Shown here: piece by piece, positions 53,795 to 64,000 of the stretch | Numbering within the stretch: the first letter of the stretch is position 1 | Layout of the letters: every line of letters begins with the position of its first letter | Assembly: GCA_947579605.1 (NCBI GenBank) | Contig: OX388313.1 | Coordinates: 4,960,001 to 5,024,000, forward strand | Direction of reading: 5' to 3' | DNA: 64,000 bases | Source: Athripsodes cinereus | Lineage: Eukaryota; Arthropoda; Insecta; Trichoptera; Leptoceridae | The notes under the pieces: model-generated | What the model was told of the DNA's origin: nothing | Database searches by the model: none | What the model saw: only the letters and a program-made list of their open reading frames with translations | Position numbers and translations under genes: made by a program

Positions 53795-53837
53795 GCACCT
53801 GATGATGCGAACTCGGAGTCCGCGAAACCGGTCGTGC
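53795..53837 (+). ncRNA. Hammerhead-ribozyme-like motif (best copy)
   Basis: GCAC (53795-53798) pairs with GTGC (53834-53837) as stem I. Then come CTGATGA (53799-53805), one extra T, stem II GCG-A-ACT-CGG-AGT-C-CGC (53807-53823; one A-C mismatch), GAAA (53824-53827), stem III ACC/GGT with no loop (53827-53832), and C at 53833 as the predicted cleavage position. Every element of a type I hammerhead is present in order. The loop-less three-base-pair stem III would be unstable in a monomer and, as in known hammerheads of this kind, could work only as a dimer from tandem copies. The extra T next to stem II is atypical. Confidence 0.6.
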
Positions 53838-55248
53838 GTTAGTCATACTCAACAGTAACACAAAACAAAATAATAAATATTTATTTTATTTTACTTGTTA
53901 ATTTCATATCTTTGAGTTTGTGATTTTTGTCATGTAGATAATATGGCGGTTAACATTTATTTTTTTCCCATGCCAAAGTAAGTATATCTATAGATTTGTA
54001 CCACCATTTTCAGAAAATATTCAAAAAGTTTTGCTTTATTTTAATATAAGTTCTGCATTCCGGTTTATTCCTGTGATTGTTTTGATTTTATTTTTTATCT
54101 CATTGACAATACATTATTTAGCTCGTAATCTCTAAACATAAATGACCCTCTTTTGCAATACACTATTACCATAACACGGATATGTTATAATGTTTGGAGT
54201 ATCCTGAGAGCAAGTGATCCAATGGGTACGGAATCATTTTTAATGAACTAGTTTCCAATCTGTATTTCCAAGAGTTTTGTAAGACTAAAGAAGAAAAATA
54301 AATAAGTATTTATCATATTTAGTCAATATCATAAATTTATTGCATTCGCTTAATTGTCGAATTATTTTCATTCGATTTGTAACTTGAGATCTTTGGTCGA
54401 GTAGTCATTATAAAATATATTACATTAAATCAATGTTCGAGCTATTTCCATTCGATTTGTTACAAACATCTCTAGTATTGATTAGTGATTGGGCTATATA
54501 TTTTGAAATATGAATATATTCGATTGTTCGATATATTTCATTCGATTTGGTAACTAGACTTCTCTAGAATCGAATAGTGTTTGTTCTATGAATAAACACG
54601 CAGCAGGTGTGCACGTTCACGTCATCAATGCGACATTATACAACTGAAGTCAAATAAATGAACTTCAGAAACATCATACATACAATATTATAAATGATTG
54701 TAAGATTTGTAAAAATTTTCAGCAGTTGGCACGTAACCAAAAATACGGCGATCAATTATTGCGATTATAATACGTGTATTCAATATTTTTTACAAAGTTG
54801 TCACAAAATGTTTGTAATAATAATTATGTTATGATTGAGCTAATATCTTCGCGTTTAAAATGTCAAAGAAACTGATAGATATGATTATGTTAATATTTTT
54901 CAATGTTATGTCTTCTTAACTAAACATCTCACTGTTATAATAGGTAGGTATATGTAAATATGATTATATGGATACCATTATAATATCTTCTAAAGAATTG
55001 GCAGATAAAACCGTTTGCAAAATATTGCTATATTTATGCATATGGATAAAATTGCGTTATCAATTTTTAATGTGGCTTCACCCAGGAAATAATAATTGTT
55101 AAATTGGTAATTCAATTTAGCGAAATCGAAGTTACAATATTTTAACAAAAACAAGAGAATAAGGTGATGATTTCTATACATATTTAACAACTTGTTATCA
55201 TAAAAACTAACACTTTGTTGATAAATAATAGCTCCTACTACTCCCTTC

Positions 55249-55277
55249 TCTACCATCACGGCATATCCCACAAGTGG
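55249..55277 (-). repeat. Family A scrap, reverse orientation (copy 2)
   Basis: Counterpart of 33872-33945: CTACCATCACGGCATATCCC, ACAAGTGG. Confidence 0.5.
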
Positions 55278-55344
55278 ACACAAGAACTCCCGGCATAGAA
55301 TTTGTTTCGTATCTACTCTTTTCCATAGGTTTCCGTGTGTCCAG

Positions 55345-55571
55345 TAGGCCTAGTCAAAACACATTTTTTTTTTCGGCAAGGCACCCGACATCGAGTGAAT
55401 TATGCAAAACACATTTAAGCGTTACGTTTTCGTTTAAATGTTGACGACGTTGCGAGAACGCGTCAATTTTCGTAGCTAAAATACACAAGTAGCTACGAAA
55501 ATTGATGCGTTCTCGCAACCTCGTCTTGTTTGAACGAAAACGTAACGTTTAAATGTGTTTTGACTAGGGGC
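55345..55571. mobile_element. Foldback MITE (family M1) with 4-bp target duplication, copy 2 only
   Basis: The arms CCTAGTCAAAACACA (left) and CCCTAGTCAAAACACA (right, reverse complement) continue through AAGCGTTACGTTTTCGTTTA and GAGAACGCGTCAATTTTCGT. CCAG flanks the element at 55341-55344 and 55572-55575. Copy 1 has the empty site CCAGGTGTT at about 33963. The internal GTTACGTTTTCGTT and CTA/TACACAA words relate it to 13318-13530. Confidence 0.75.
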
Positions 55572-55594
55572 CCAGGTGTTCGAAAAAAATAAAG

Positions 55595-55735
55595 GCATTT
55601 TACATCTTAAAATCAGCGATGAGGCTTGCTACCCATGCCAAATGTCTTCTTATAGCGCATCTTATAGGTCTTTTCTTATAGGCACGACGAGGACAGCTTG
55701 TATGGTTATTACATGCAGCTAGTTTGCTGGCTACA
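55595..55735 (+). repeat. Family A repeat, uninterrupted (copy 2)
   Basis: The intact counterpart of 33985-34375. AGTTTGCTGGCTAC at 55721-55734 is the empty target of the LINE at 34122. Confidence 0.7.
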
Positions 55736-55739
55736 AAAC

Positions 55740-56040
55740 TTTTTTTTATTATTTATTTTATTCGTCTTTCATATCATCACACACATAATCCCTCAAAGCA
55801 CGAGCTCTGCTCATATTTGAGGGAATGAATTGTTTTGTTTACTGTATAATTATAAGTAAATGATTATTGTTGTAAATTGTATATTTATCAATAATAAAAT
55901 ATATTTGAATATAAAAAAAAAAATAATTATAAAATCAACAAAGAAGTTTGCATAAAAAATAATGTGATGATATTTTATGCAGGGGCGAGGCTATCACATA
56001 ATAGTGATTTCTTCCATTTAACCACGTCATATTAACACTA
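55740..56040 (-). repeat. Tail family C split by a poly-A-tailed insertion (copy 2)
   Basis: Counterpart of 34378-34535. At about 55789-55923 an extra ~135 bp begins TCCCTCAAAGCACGAGCTCT, contains TTTGAGGGA (pairing with its own start TCCCTCAAA) and an AATAAA, and ends in a poly-A run. ATAA lies on both sides. It looks like a short retroposed 3' end. Confidence 0.6.
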
Positions 56041-57334
56041 AACAAAAAAAATAGTAATAAAAACACAAATAAGAAAAATCTCTACGTAAATCAAAATGAA
56101 AGAAAAAAATCTGCAATCCACACACCTAACACACCAAAGGGACCGGGAACTATAGGAAGGGGTCAGGGAACGGATGCTGAGTTAGAAGACAGTAAATACT
56201 TCTTGACTGCGTATTTAAATCCATTAAAAGATTGAAATATCCTATTCGAAGGAGGGAGATTATTCCAGCAACGAGAAACTTGTGGAATAAGCCGTGATGT
56301 ATAGTAGTAGTTCTTTCATTCTCTAAATGTATGTACAATGTACATACCATCATGGTAGGTATAGTTCTTTATGTGGGGTAGCCAGCGAAGTAATTACATG
56401 TAACAAAAATTTAAGTTGTCTTTTCCTTATCAAAAACTATACTCATGTGCATATTATTCATCCAGAAGAACTCTCTATGAATAATCTTTATAGAGTGATT
56501 TGGTTTCCCTGTTGAGTGGGATATATTAGCTATACGAGTGTCTCATATAGCTGATATATCCCATGAACTTCCTCATTTTATAATTTATGTATTTGTGGAA
56601 ATACTTTCGTGATTTCACAATTAAAATTTCGTAAAATAAACAGAATTTAATCCAAGTTTGTTATTTTATCATATAAAATTCTTTCAAAACGCACAGTTGT
56701 AATAAATTTTAACGTTGTAAGACAAATATTTTAATATACAAACTTATCTGTCAGTTTTGTGGTCATTTAAAATAATATTTTGTTTATTTTAACTATTATG
56801 AATATCAAATGTATGTTTTGAACTAGTTATAGGGCTGTAACACAAAATAGTTTATCCGGATTACTATATTGAGATTTTGTTGAGTTCGAGAAATTTTGTT
56901 GTTTCAAATCGGAGATTTTGTTGTTTCAAATCGGTTATCCGGTTTTACTTTTGACATTTTTCCGTCATAATCAGTAAATAATGATTGAAATTTACACGCG
57001 AATTCATAAAAAAAATAAAAACAAACCTTTTACTAAAGTTTTTTGTTTTAAATATCTCCCACGTCAGTGCTTATCCTTTAATCAACTAGAGATTCTTTAT
57101 CGCCATTTTTATGCAAAATATGTGAAATATGTAGGTATAGCAAACACAGTGTATTTACTTAGTAGATTTTTAGGAAATGAAATTTTTTCTTCCTTTTATT
57201 TTACAGCAGTTTTCAGAATACATAGGTATCTATCAAATAATTTTATTAATGTAATATTTTAATTTTTGTGTAGATTAGGCAATTTTTTTCATATTATTTT
57301 ACAATATATATGACTCATTTTTTCTAAATTGTGT

Positions 57335-57600
57335 TTATTTATTTATTTAGCTAATGATACACTTCAGATAATACATATGAGTAGGAACAATATCATAAGA
57401 GACAAAAATATAAAAAAAATGTATTACCTACCCTATTTAAAAAAGCACACAAATTTCTTAATTCACAATATTTTAAGCCCATCAGGTTGTCATCTATAAT
57501 AAGATTTAATTTAATTTAAAAAATAAGAACAAAACAGTAGTAATACAAATAAATAACACTGAAAAAATAATAGTCATTACAATATGATACAACAAAATAC
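57335..57600. mobile_element. AT-rich insertion present only in copy 2
   Basis: Copy 1 (36040-36100) goes directly from TCTAAATTGTGT to the TTTTATTTAT.TCTTGTCTTA segment. Copy 2 has about 265 extra bases starting with (TTTA)n (TTATTTATTTATTTAGC). An (TTTA)n start suggests the minus-strand tail of a LINE. The family is not identified, though 62614-62720 starts similarly. Confidence 0.5.
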
Positions 57601-58271
57601 ATAATATAATATGTAAAATGTATCTATTTTATTTCTCTTGTCTTATTTGCTCAAAAAACCTCTTTATTGTGCAATCTTAATCCGGCCAATGGAACTCATA
57701 GTAGTTAAGCCAATAATTGAATATATTCAAATATCCGTTTATATTAATATTGTCGAAGTAACAACATCTTTAGTTAAAGAGTGCCAACGGATTTAGTAAA
57801 AGAATTCTTAATGACGCGCACTAATCACTTGAACATCAGGAAACATCTTGAAATGTTATATAAATAAAATCAAAGAAATATTTCCTTATGTCAGATGATG
57901 TATTGCGGTCCAAATCTGTCTCCGGTGCATCTCTCTGTAGGTAGGTACTACTAATATTATGTGTACATAATGTTTGATACCAAAGACCGGCTGCAGTTTG
58001 GGTAGGTACTAATTAGTTTTGTCTAGAACTTAACCGAAGATAATCGGTCAAGTTAAATATGAATTACTCTTCTTCATACTGATTTTCTTGCGTACCTATA
58101 AATTTTAATTAAAATTAGGATCCTTAATAAATCTCAGTTATATTTAATGTCTGAAATTTAATGATTTCAGCTCATTCGTGTTGTAATTTTACGTTTTTTA
58201 CTGTATTACCAATTTTTTAAGAGTTAGTATAGGTTGTTAATATCTATTGATACCCTTACACTGTATCCAAT

Positions 58272-58725
58272 GTAGGGTTGGCAGAAAGGACGGAACGCCA
58301 CATAGATCTATCCTTACATTGTTATAATTATACTTCTGCAGTTTCTCATACACACACAATTGCTGTTACTCAACACGCGGTCGTCCTTGATCTCTTGATT
58401 CGCGTGATCAAGCCACGTGGTTCTCGGACGCCTGCGCTTCCTCACACTTTTGATTTCAGACAATTATATCCTTTTCGTCATCCTTTGCTCATTCAATCGT
58501 TCCAAATGTCCAAACCATCGTATCTTAGTTTCACGCATTCTATCCACAATACTCTTATTGCATTCGCTCATTCTCCTAATATCCTCATTCCTCATTCTAT
58601 CGCGGAACGTTTTACCAACCATTCTCCGCAATGACCCCATCTCCACTGCATTTATTTCATTATCTTCCTTTTTCAATATATCCAAGTTTCGCTTGTATAC
58701 ATAATAAGTGTCGATACCAGAATGG
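58272..58725 (-). pseudogene. LINE family G C-terminal fossil (copy 2)
   Basis: Counterpart of 36771-37240. The minus strand reads INAVEMGSLRRMVGKTFRDR, MRNEDIRRMSECNKSIVDRM, RETKIRWFGHLERLNEQRMT, KRI. It retains SVRKRRRPRTTWLDH, the basic segment that lost about 15 bp in copy 1. Copy 2 is therefore closer to the ancestral state here. Confidence 0.75.
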
Positions 58726-58730
58726 TTTTG

Positions 58731-58825
58731 TTATTATTATTATTATTATACCATCACGGCACATCCCACAAGTGGGGTAGCCAGCAGATCAGCTGCATGT
58801 AAGAAACATGCAAACTGTCCTCTTT
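58731..58825 (-). mobile_element. Family A insertion with target duplication, copy 2 only
   Basis: The minus-strand family A 3' end (GAGGACAGTTTGCATG ... GGCTACCCCACTTGTGGGAT, GTGCCGTGATGGTATAATAA) ends in (TAA)n, seen as (TTA)n at 58731-58748. It is flanked by GTTTTG (58725-58730) and GTTTTTG (58826-58832). Copy 1 has a single GGTTTTGTGCAC at this place, so the element inserted here after the copies split. This shows that family A moves as a 5'-truncated unit with a trinucleotide tail, i.e. by retrotransposition. Confidence 0.75.
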
Positions 58826-59535
58826 GTTTTTGTGCACTAGCATTTTTGCCATGTTCGACACATTGCCATTGCTGTCAATTTTTCGAAGTGCTATTTAGAA
58901 AGTAAAGATAAAAAAAATAGAACAAATGATATACTGCAGTAATGTTCCGCAGCTAAATATATTTCCTGAACATGTTTTGAGTCTTGAGTCTTGAATTATT
59001 AAATCGAAAAAATATTGAAATACTGTACAGAAATTCGGCCTGTATTCTCTGAACAGATAGTATTATAGTGTAATATCCCATTTAACACACAAGATAGGCG
59101 TGGAAACACGTAGAAAACTACTTAGCATTTTGTCAAAGTTTCTTATTTAATTTTTCTATAAATATTTCAAATAGGACAATAAATTGTTGTTTTGGGTGTG
59201 GAAACATTTATGTAACTTTCGTTGTTGGTTATATTTCTTATCTGTCATTAACTGACGATGCATATTATAAATTATAAATAATGAGATTAACTATAAATAA
59301 ATCTATATGTTAAGAAATCAATGATGTTCTTTGTTTAGTCTTACAACACTTTTCATTTTTATCAGAGCTCAGTACCAGTATAAAAAGTCTTAGAGAATTT
59401 AATACACGCGATCAAACTACTCATGAAACATTTCTCAATTTTAATTAACACAAAGATAATAACATTGTACATATTTGTTACATGTTGTTGATCTACTGAT
59501 TGTTCTCTTGCTGGATATTCCGTGATGGTATAGAT

Positions 59536-59815
59536 GAAAAGATGTCACGTGAACACCCGCCCATTCATACACCGCTTCTTTCAGACAAATGCTTTAAATT
59601 TATCCTTTCATCTTGCATTTACATTCGTCACATATTCTACACATCTCGACTTATTCTCACACATTCTATCCACAATATTCAGCCAGCATTCGATCATTTT
59701 CCTTTTATCCTTATTCCTCACTTTATATCTTGACATTTTTCCGGGCATTCCTCTCAAAGATAGCATCTCTACAGGATTTTCACTGTTAAATTATCTAATC
59801 TTAACATCCAGATGT
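59536..59815 (-). pseudogene. LINE family G C-terminal fossil, decayed (copy 2)
   Basis: Counterpart of 37915-38192, with the same stops and nearly identical sequence, so decay preceded the duplication or allele split. Confidence 0.6.
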
Positions 59816-60639
59816 ATAATTATTATAATAATTCTTTATGGCCCAGTCGTTTCAAATTCTGTTACGACTCAATTATAAATTACATAAATCTTATCGCAGA
59901 AAATGGCTCGCCAATAAAGTAAGTTACAGACTTAATTTTCCGTTTTTTTAATAACAGAAGACAATTACTTTCTGTAATAAAATTTGCTTGGTGTATTTTT
60001 TATTATCTATATAAATATTAAAAAAATACCGGGAGCATGCTTTAAATTATTTTTTATTTTATGTGCTTTTATTCGTAATAAATTTATTATCTCTCTTGCG
60101 AAGCTAGGCTGAAATAATATAAAAAATGCAGTAAAAAGCTAAAAAATACAACGTATAGCTATGTACGAGCAGATTTTTATTATTATTTTTGTTGGACATC
60201 ATTAAAGTGTCATTCACGTACCAAAGCTCCTCAAGGACACTGTATAGTTTATCAATATGTTTTATTATATGAAATTTAAAAAATTAATAGATTAAGTAAG
60301 ATTCTCGGATACATTTATCTATATTATGTATCCGCGTTAGCAGTTACATACATTTTTTTAATACGATTTTTATTATAAAACATAACAATACATATATTAC
60401 ACATTGACTTAAAAATACACATAAAATTATATAATTCCCTCTCCAATTTAAAGAATTTGACTTGTGAATGGGATAGAATTACACATACCTATTCCTAATT
60501 ACCTGTACATATAAAAAAATAATAAATTCAACTAATACCAAGTTCTATTAATTACATTGAATTATGTACATTTCATATTTCGGATTCAATTAATTATATA
60601 TCGACGTCAAGAATAATAAAGACTCCTTCTGAATGTCTC

Positions 60640-60870
60640 TAGATTAGGTCCCACTCTTTTTAACGAGTTTCGAGTGTCCTGTAGGTAAATGGCGGATATT
60701 TGTAAAACATCACGTTTTAAGACATTTTAAATCTTTAATTCAACGATGAGCTAGTCTTCTTCACATCCTGAAAGTCTTAAGTTTATTGGCATGAAGAGGA
60801 CAAATTGTTTGTTTATAGGATAGAGTTCGTCTGCTGGCTACCCCACTTGTGGGAAAATGCATGATGGTAT
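60640..60870 (+). repeat. Family A repeat, nearly complete (copy 2)
   Basis: Counterpart of 39040-39268 with a few substitutions (for example CATGAAGAGGAC for CATGGAGAGGAC). Confidence 0.65.
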
Positions 60871-61275
60871 GAATGAACATGTTATTTTTTAAGATTGATA
60901 TTATCTTTATTGCCTTGTTACGGTCTGAAATCATTATTGCAAATAAATCATATTATTATTACTGTTCATGAAACGATGAACTGATGCGATATGAAAAATA
61001 CATTTTTTACTATCTACTAATTGCTTAAACTGTCACAATAAATACTACCTACTCTGTATTTTATCTTTCCAGGAAAATTATGCAAATAAATACGAAAATA
61101 TGTCGAAGAATGGGAACGCATTAGGGGAATATTATTCTATCAACATTTATTAATTATTCACTCTCTGATTTTAAATTTTATAACATTGCTTTATTGTTTG
61201 ATATCGGTATTTATATGTAATTAACATTAAGAGTACGATTTTCTAGTAAAATTCTAAATCATATTTTTATTTGTC

Positions 61276-61343
61276 GGCATTCTGATAATACCTACAATGT
61301 ATGTATCGGCATTCTGATAATACAATGTATGTATCGGCATTCA
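61276..61343. repeat. Short tandem repeat, ~34-bp unit (copy 2)
   Basis: Counterpart of 39660-39733, with the same number of units. Confidence 0.7.
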
Positions 61344-61431
61344 CTTTGTAACATTTCGTTTAAAAAATTTTTTTTTAGTATTGTTGTGTAGTATAACTTG
61401 AGTATATAATTGTAGTGATATATTATAAGTT

Positions 61432-61758
61432 GGTCAATAGCCTGGAGGTAGAGTCTCGGTCTCATGAACAAAGGGTCCGCGGTTCGATTCCAGGTGCCGG
61501 CAAACTCCCCTTTCACGACACAAGCTTTTAACTTTGAAAAGGTGTATAACTGTGAAAGGTGTATGATGATGATGATGATGATTTTGGATGATTTTATTTT
61601 ATTTATGACGCCGTTTTACAGTCTCTAGACCGTCTCAAGGGCGCCAGTGAAGAGAATAGTTTTTAATTTGCCTCTGAAGCTAGTGACCGTCTAGTATAAG
61701 GTTGTATTTGGGTTTATAACAGAACCCAGATGTATCTCTTTAAAATATAAAAATAAAA
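61432..61758 (+). mobile_element. SINE type 1 with a 130-bp insertion (copy 2)
   Basis: Counterpart of 39824-40005. The insertion 61564-61693 splits AGGTGTA from GTATAAGG; GTA lies at both borders. The B box here reads GGTTCGATTCC rather than GGTTCGATCCC. Confidence 0.75.
61564..61693. mobile_element. (TGA)n-headed insertion inside the SINE
   Basis: It starts TGATGATGATGATGATGATT and contains GACGCCGTTTTACAGTC and GACCGTCTCAAGGGCGCC. The same series is at 24326-24425. A possible 3-bp target duplication, GTA, is at 61561-61563 and 61694-61696. It is absent from copy 1. Confidence 0.6.
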
Positions 61759-61761
61759 TAC

Positions 61762-61804
61762 GCACGACCGGTTTTGGGGACTCCGAGTTTGCATCGTCAG
61801 GTGC
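61762..61804 (-). ncRNA. Hammerhead-like motif (decayed), copy 2
   Basis: Identical in layout to 40014-40056: minus-strand GCAC, CTGACGA, degraded stem II, AAAA, ACC/GGT, C, GTGC. Confidence 0.5.
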
Positions 61805-61925
61805 TGATCTATACTGAATAAAAAAATGGCATGTTGCAATCCTATAACAGCTTGTGATTTTTGTTTGAATATTTTGTACAATTGAGTTTATTATTTTATA
61901 TTTATTATTTTATTTGAATTTATAT

Positions 61926-62023
61926 TGGCACGGAGAAGACAAGTTGCATGTTTTATATGCAGCTGGTCTGCTGGCTACCCCACTTGTGGGATATGCCGTG
62001 ATGGTATAGTAGTAGTAGTAGAG
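61926..62023 (+). repeat. Family A repeat with (TAG)n tail (copy 2)
   Basis: Counterpart of 40175-40277. Confidence 0.7.
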
Positions 62024-62774
62024 TTTATTATTATTAAACCATTTCAATATCGGCTATATTATGACGAATTAGACGTGGGAGGTATCCCGCTATGTTATTT
62101 TTATCATAATATGTCTTTTAAATTTAATATTTCCTAGTCCGTCACAGTTTATGAGACTCGCTGGCTACGGTAGATTTCCTCAACTTCCTGTTTGTTCACC
62201 GGGAGAAGAAAGTGGATAATGAAGTTGGTTTTGTTTCGTAATTATGTAGATAGATAGGCAAAAAGATATTCTGAAGATTATAAAATGCTGTCTGAAAATA
62301 ACATTCACTGTTCCACTATGTAATATCAGGAAGAAATATGAATAAACACATTTATTTCATTCTTTTATATCTTCACGGCATTTCATAAATGTGAGGTTAC
62401 CAGCAATTGTATGTATACAATATTCAGGTTGTATTCTTCGTTACAGGGTGAATGGCATACCTCATCGTTGTATCGCAGACGTTAAATGCATTATAGTCAT
62501 ATTCTATCAATACCTATTTCTTCCAGAAGGACATCTCAAAAATTAGGGGAAAAAAATGAAATACCTACCTTCTCTTAGCTGGAGATTTTATTATAATATT
62601 ATCGTCTAGCCAACTCATTTTATTTATTTATTAATTCAAACACAACAGCACATAATACGTAACTTAAATCACAAATAAGGCCAATAACAGTGTTTATACA
62701 TATACGATTTAATTTATAAGGCACTTATAAGTTTTTTTATTAATTGTATTGTAATATTATTTATCACTCTATAC

Positions 62775-63115
62775 CCTTATGTCGTGTCCCAGATGGGGTA
62801 GGCAGAGAAAATGGAACGCCATTTTGATCTATCCTTACATACTTTTTTCTCTTCCCCACCATTTATCTAGATTCTAATAGATACATGCACGCCAATCCCT
62901 CTTACTCAAAACGCGACCGCCATTGATATTTTGATTTCACGTGATCTAGCCGTATATTTTGGACGTCCGCGCTTTCTCACACCTCCTCTTTTAGGTAAAA
63001 CGTCCTCTTCGTCATTCTGTCGTTGTTAATTCGCTCAGCACGTCCAAACATCTCAGCTTATTTACACGCAATCTATCCACAACACTCCTCTCGCACCCGC
63101 TCATACTCAGTCATG
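62775..63115 (-). pseudogene. LINE family G C-terminal fossil (copy 2)
   Basis: Counterpart of 41220-41535. The VCKDRSKWRSIF segment and the DRMTKRTFYL segment are recognisable, in separate frames. Confidence 0.65.
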
Positions 63116-63729
63116 ATACTGACAAAAAGAAAAAAAAATAATTAAAAACACGTTACTGTTTTTTGGTCACTGTTATTTCACTCTCATCTACTTTAACTAT
63201 TATTCTCGCGACATTATTATAGATAATAAACAAACGAAAGTCTCTTAAGTACCTACCTAGTGTATAGTGTAGCGACTATCTATCTATTCACGTGTTAATA
63301 GGTAGGCACTTGTGAAATATAAATATATCACAGAGTAGTGACCTATTTAATAAGAAAACATCACTTCACATCACGCACACTATTTACAACAAAGATTAAC
63401 ACAATATATCGCACGCTCACAACAACAGTGACATATCTCAAAAAAATGCTGTTTTGAGATAAGCGCGTTTAAAGTTTTGAAATAAACATTTTGTTAATAT
63501 ATTTTTCATTAATATATCTATCTCTAACTTTTACAGAATTAGAATTAATATTCTCCTTTATTTTTTAAATTTGTCCGTGCTATTTAAAAAGGTTTTATAT
63601 TTAGAAAATGACATCTGAAGCAACGTAGGTAGCAAAAGAGACGTTTTTGTAAGTAAATATATGAAAAAAATTATTCAGTAATATTTTTTAGATAGGTACC
63701 TGTGTCGTGGTTCGTAAATATTTTATTTG

Positions 63730-63975
63730 CCTCACTTTTACAGGACTCTCGAAAATTCATGAAAAAGAACGGGAGACGAATTCTTTGCTGGATGGTCCAC
63801 GGAAAATAAAGGTAGCTCAGCATCTTAAATTCAGCGATGAGGTTTGCCATCCTGAATGTCTTGATTTTTTGTTGGCACGATGAGGACAGCTTGCATTTTT
63901 ATTATATGCAGCTTATTTTCTTGTTACCCAACTTGTGGGATGTCCCGTGATGGGATAGTAGTACCTAATAGTAGC
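63730..63975 (+). repeat. Family A repeat (copy 2)
   Basis: Counterpart of 42138-42385. Part (ii) reads CAGCGATGAGGTTTGCCA here against CAGCGATCAGG in copy 1. Confidence 0.6.
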
Positions 63976-64000
63976 AGTAGCATAATTGTCTTCATATACC

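Larger units (their letters stand above)
53906..64000. repeat. Large direct duplication, copy 2 (10.1 kb, runs off the window)
   Basis: This is the counterpart of 32536-42408. Copy-2-only insertions are 55345-55571 (foldback MITE), about 55789-55923 (poly-A-tailed piece), about 57335-57600 (AT-rich piece), 58731-58825 (family A) and 61564-61693 ((TGA)n element). The offset grows from about 21.37 kb at the start to 21.59 kb at the end because of these. Sections without separate entries are AT-rich DNA equal to copy 1. Confidence 0.95.

Overview
This window looks like a transposon-dense, gene-poor piece of an insect nuclear genome, most probably a moth or butterfly. The evidence is a strongly AT-rich base composition, frequent GTAGGTACCTAC-type words typical of Lepidoptera, and many non-LTR retrotransposon tails, tRNA-derived SINEs and foldback MITEs. 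I found no convincing host gene, exon chain, rRNA or functional tRNA gene. All protein-like segments I recognise are decayed transposable-element pieces: C-termini of non-LTR retrotransposons, a restriction-endonuclease-like LINE tail, and one probable Penelope-like C-terminus. Layout: 1-7 kb holds hAT-like fragments, one LINE C-terminus and quiet AT-rich DNA. 7-10 kb holds a Harbinger-like non-autonomous transposon with 3-bp target duplications, then two converging fragments of one RLE-type LINE. 10-16 kb holds a SINE nested in an older repeat, a palindromic pair of hammerhead-like motifs, and foldback elements. 16-27 kb holds a CR1-like LINE fossil, a second SINE type, a pogo-like MITE, LINE tails and many copies of one short dispersed repeat (here 'family A'). 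27-32.5 kb is mostly quiet. The dominant structure is a direct duplication: 32536-42408 is repeated at 53906-64000 and runs off the window. The copies are nearly identical by eye in the segments compared, but differ by about eight clean transposon insertions with recognisable empty sites. Copy 2 begins about 380 bp after a run of exactly 200 N (53325-53524), so an assembly artefact (two haplotypes of one locus laid end to end) is at least as likely as a true segmental duplication. The most interesting biology is a set of hammerhead-ribozyme-like motifs: a CTGATGA core, a stem II hairpin, GAAA, a short palindromic stem III, and C followed by a stem I complement. The motif at 53795-53837 lies just downstream of a probable Penelope-like C-terminus. 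Shorter copies occur elsewhere, and at three places (12.6, 15.9 and 43.5 kb) they form head-to-head inverted pairs. All calls were made by reading the sequence; no database search was possible, and family names are inferences from motifs and target-site duplications.
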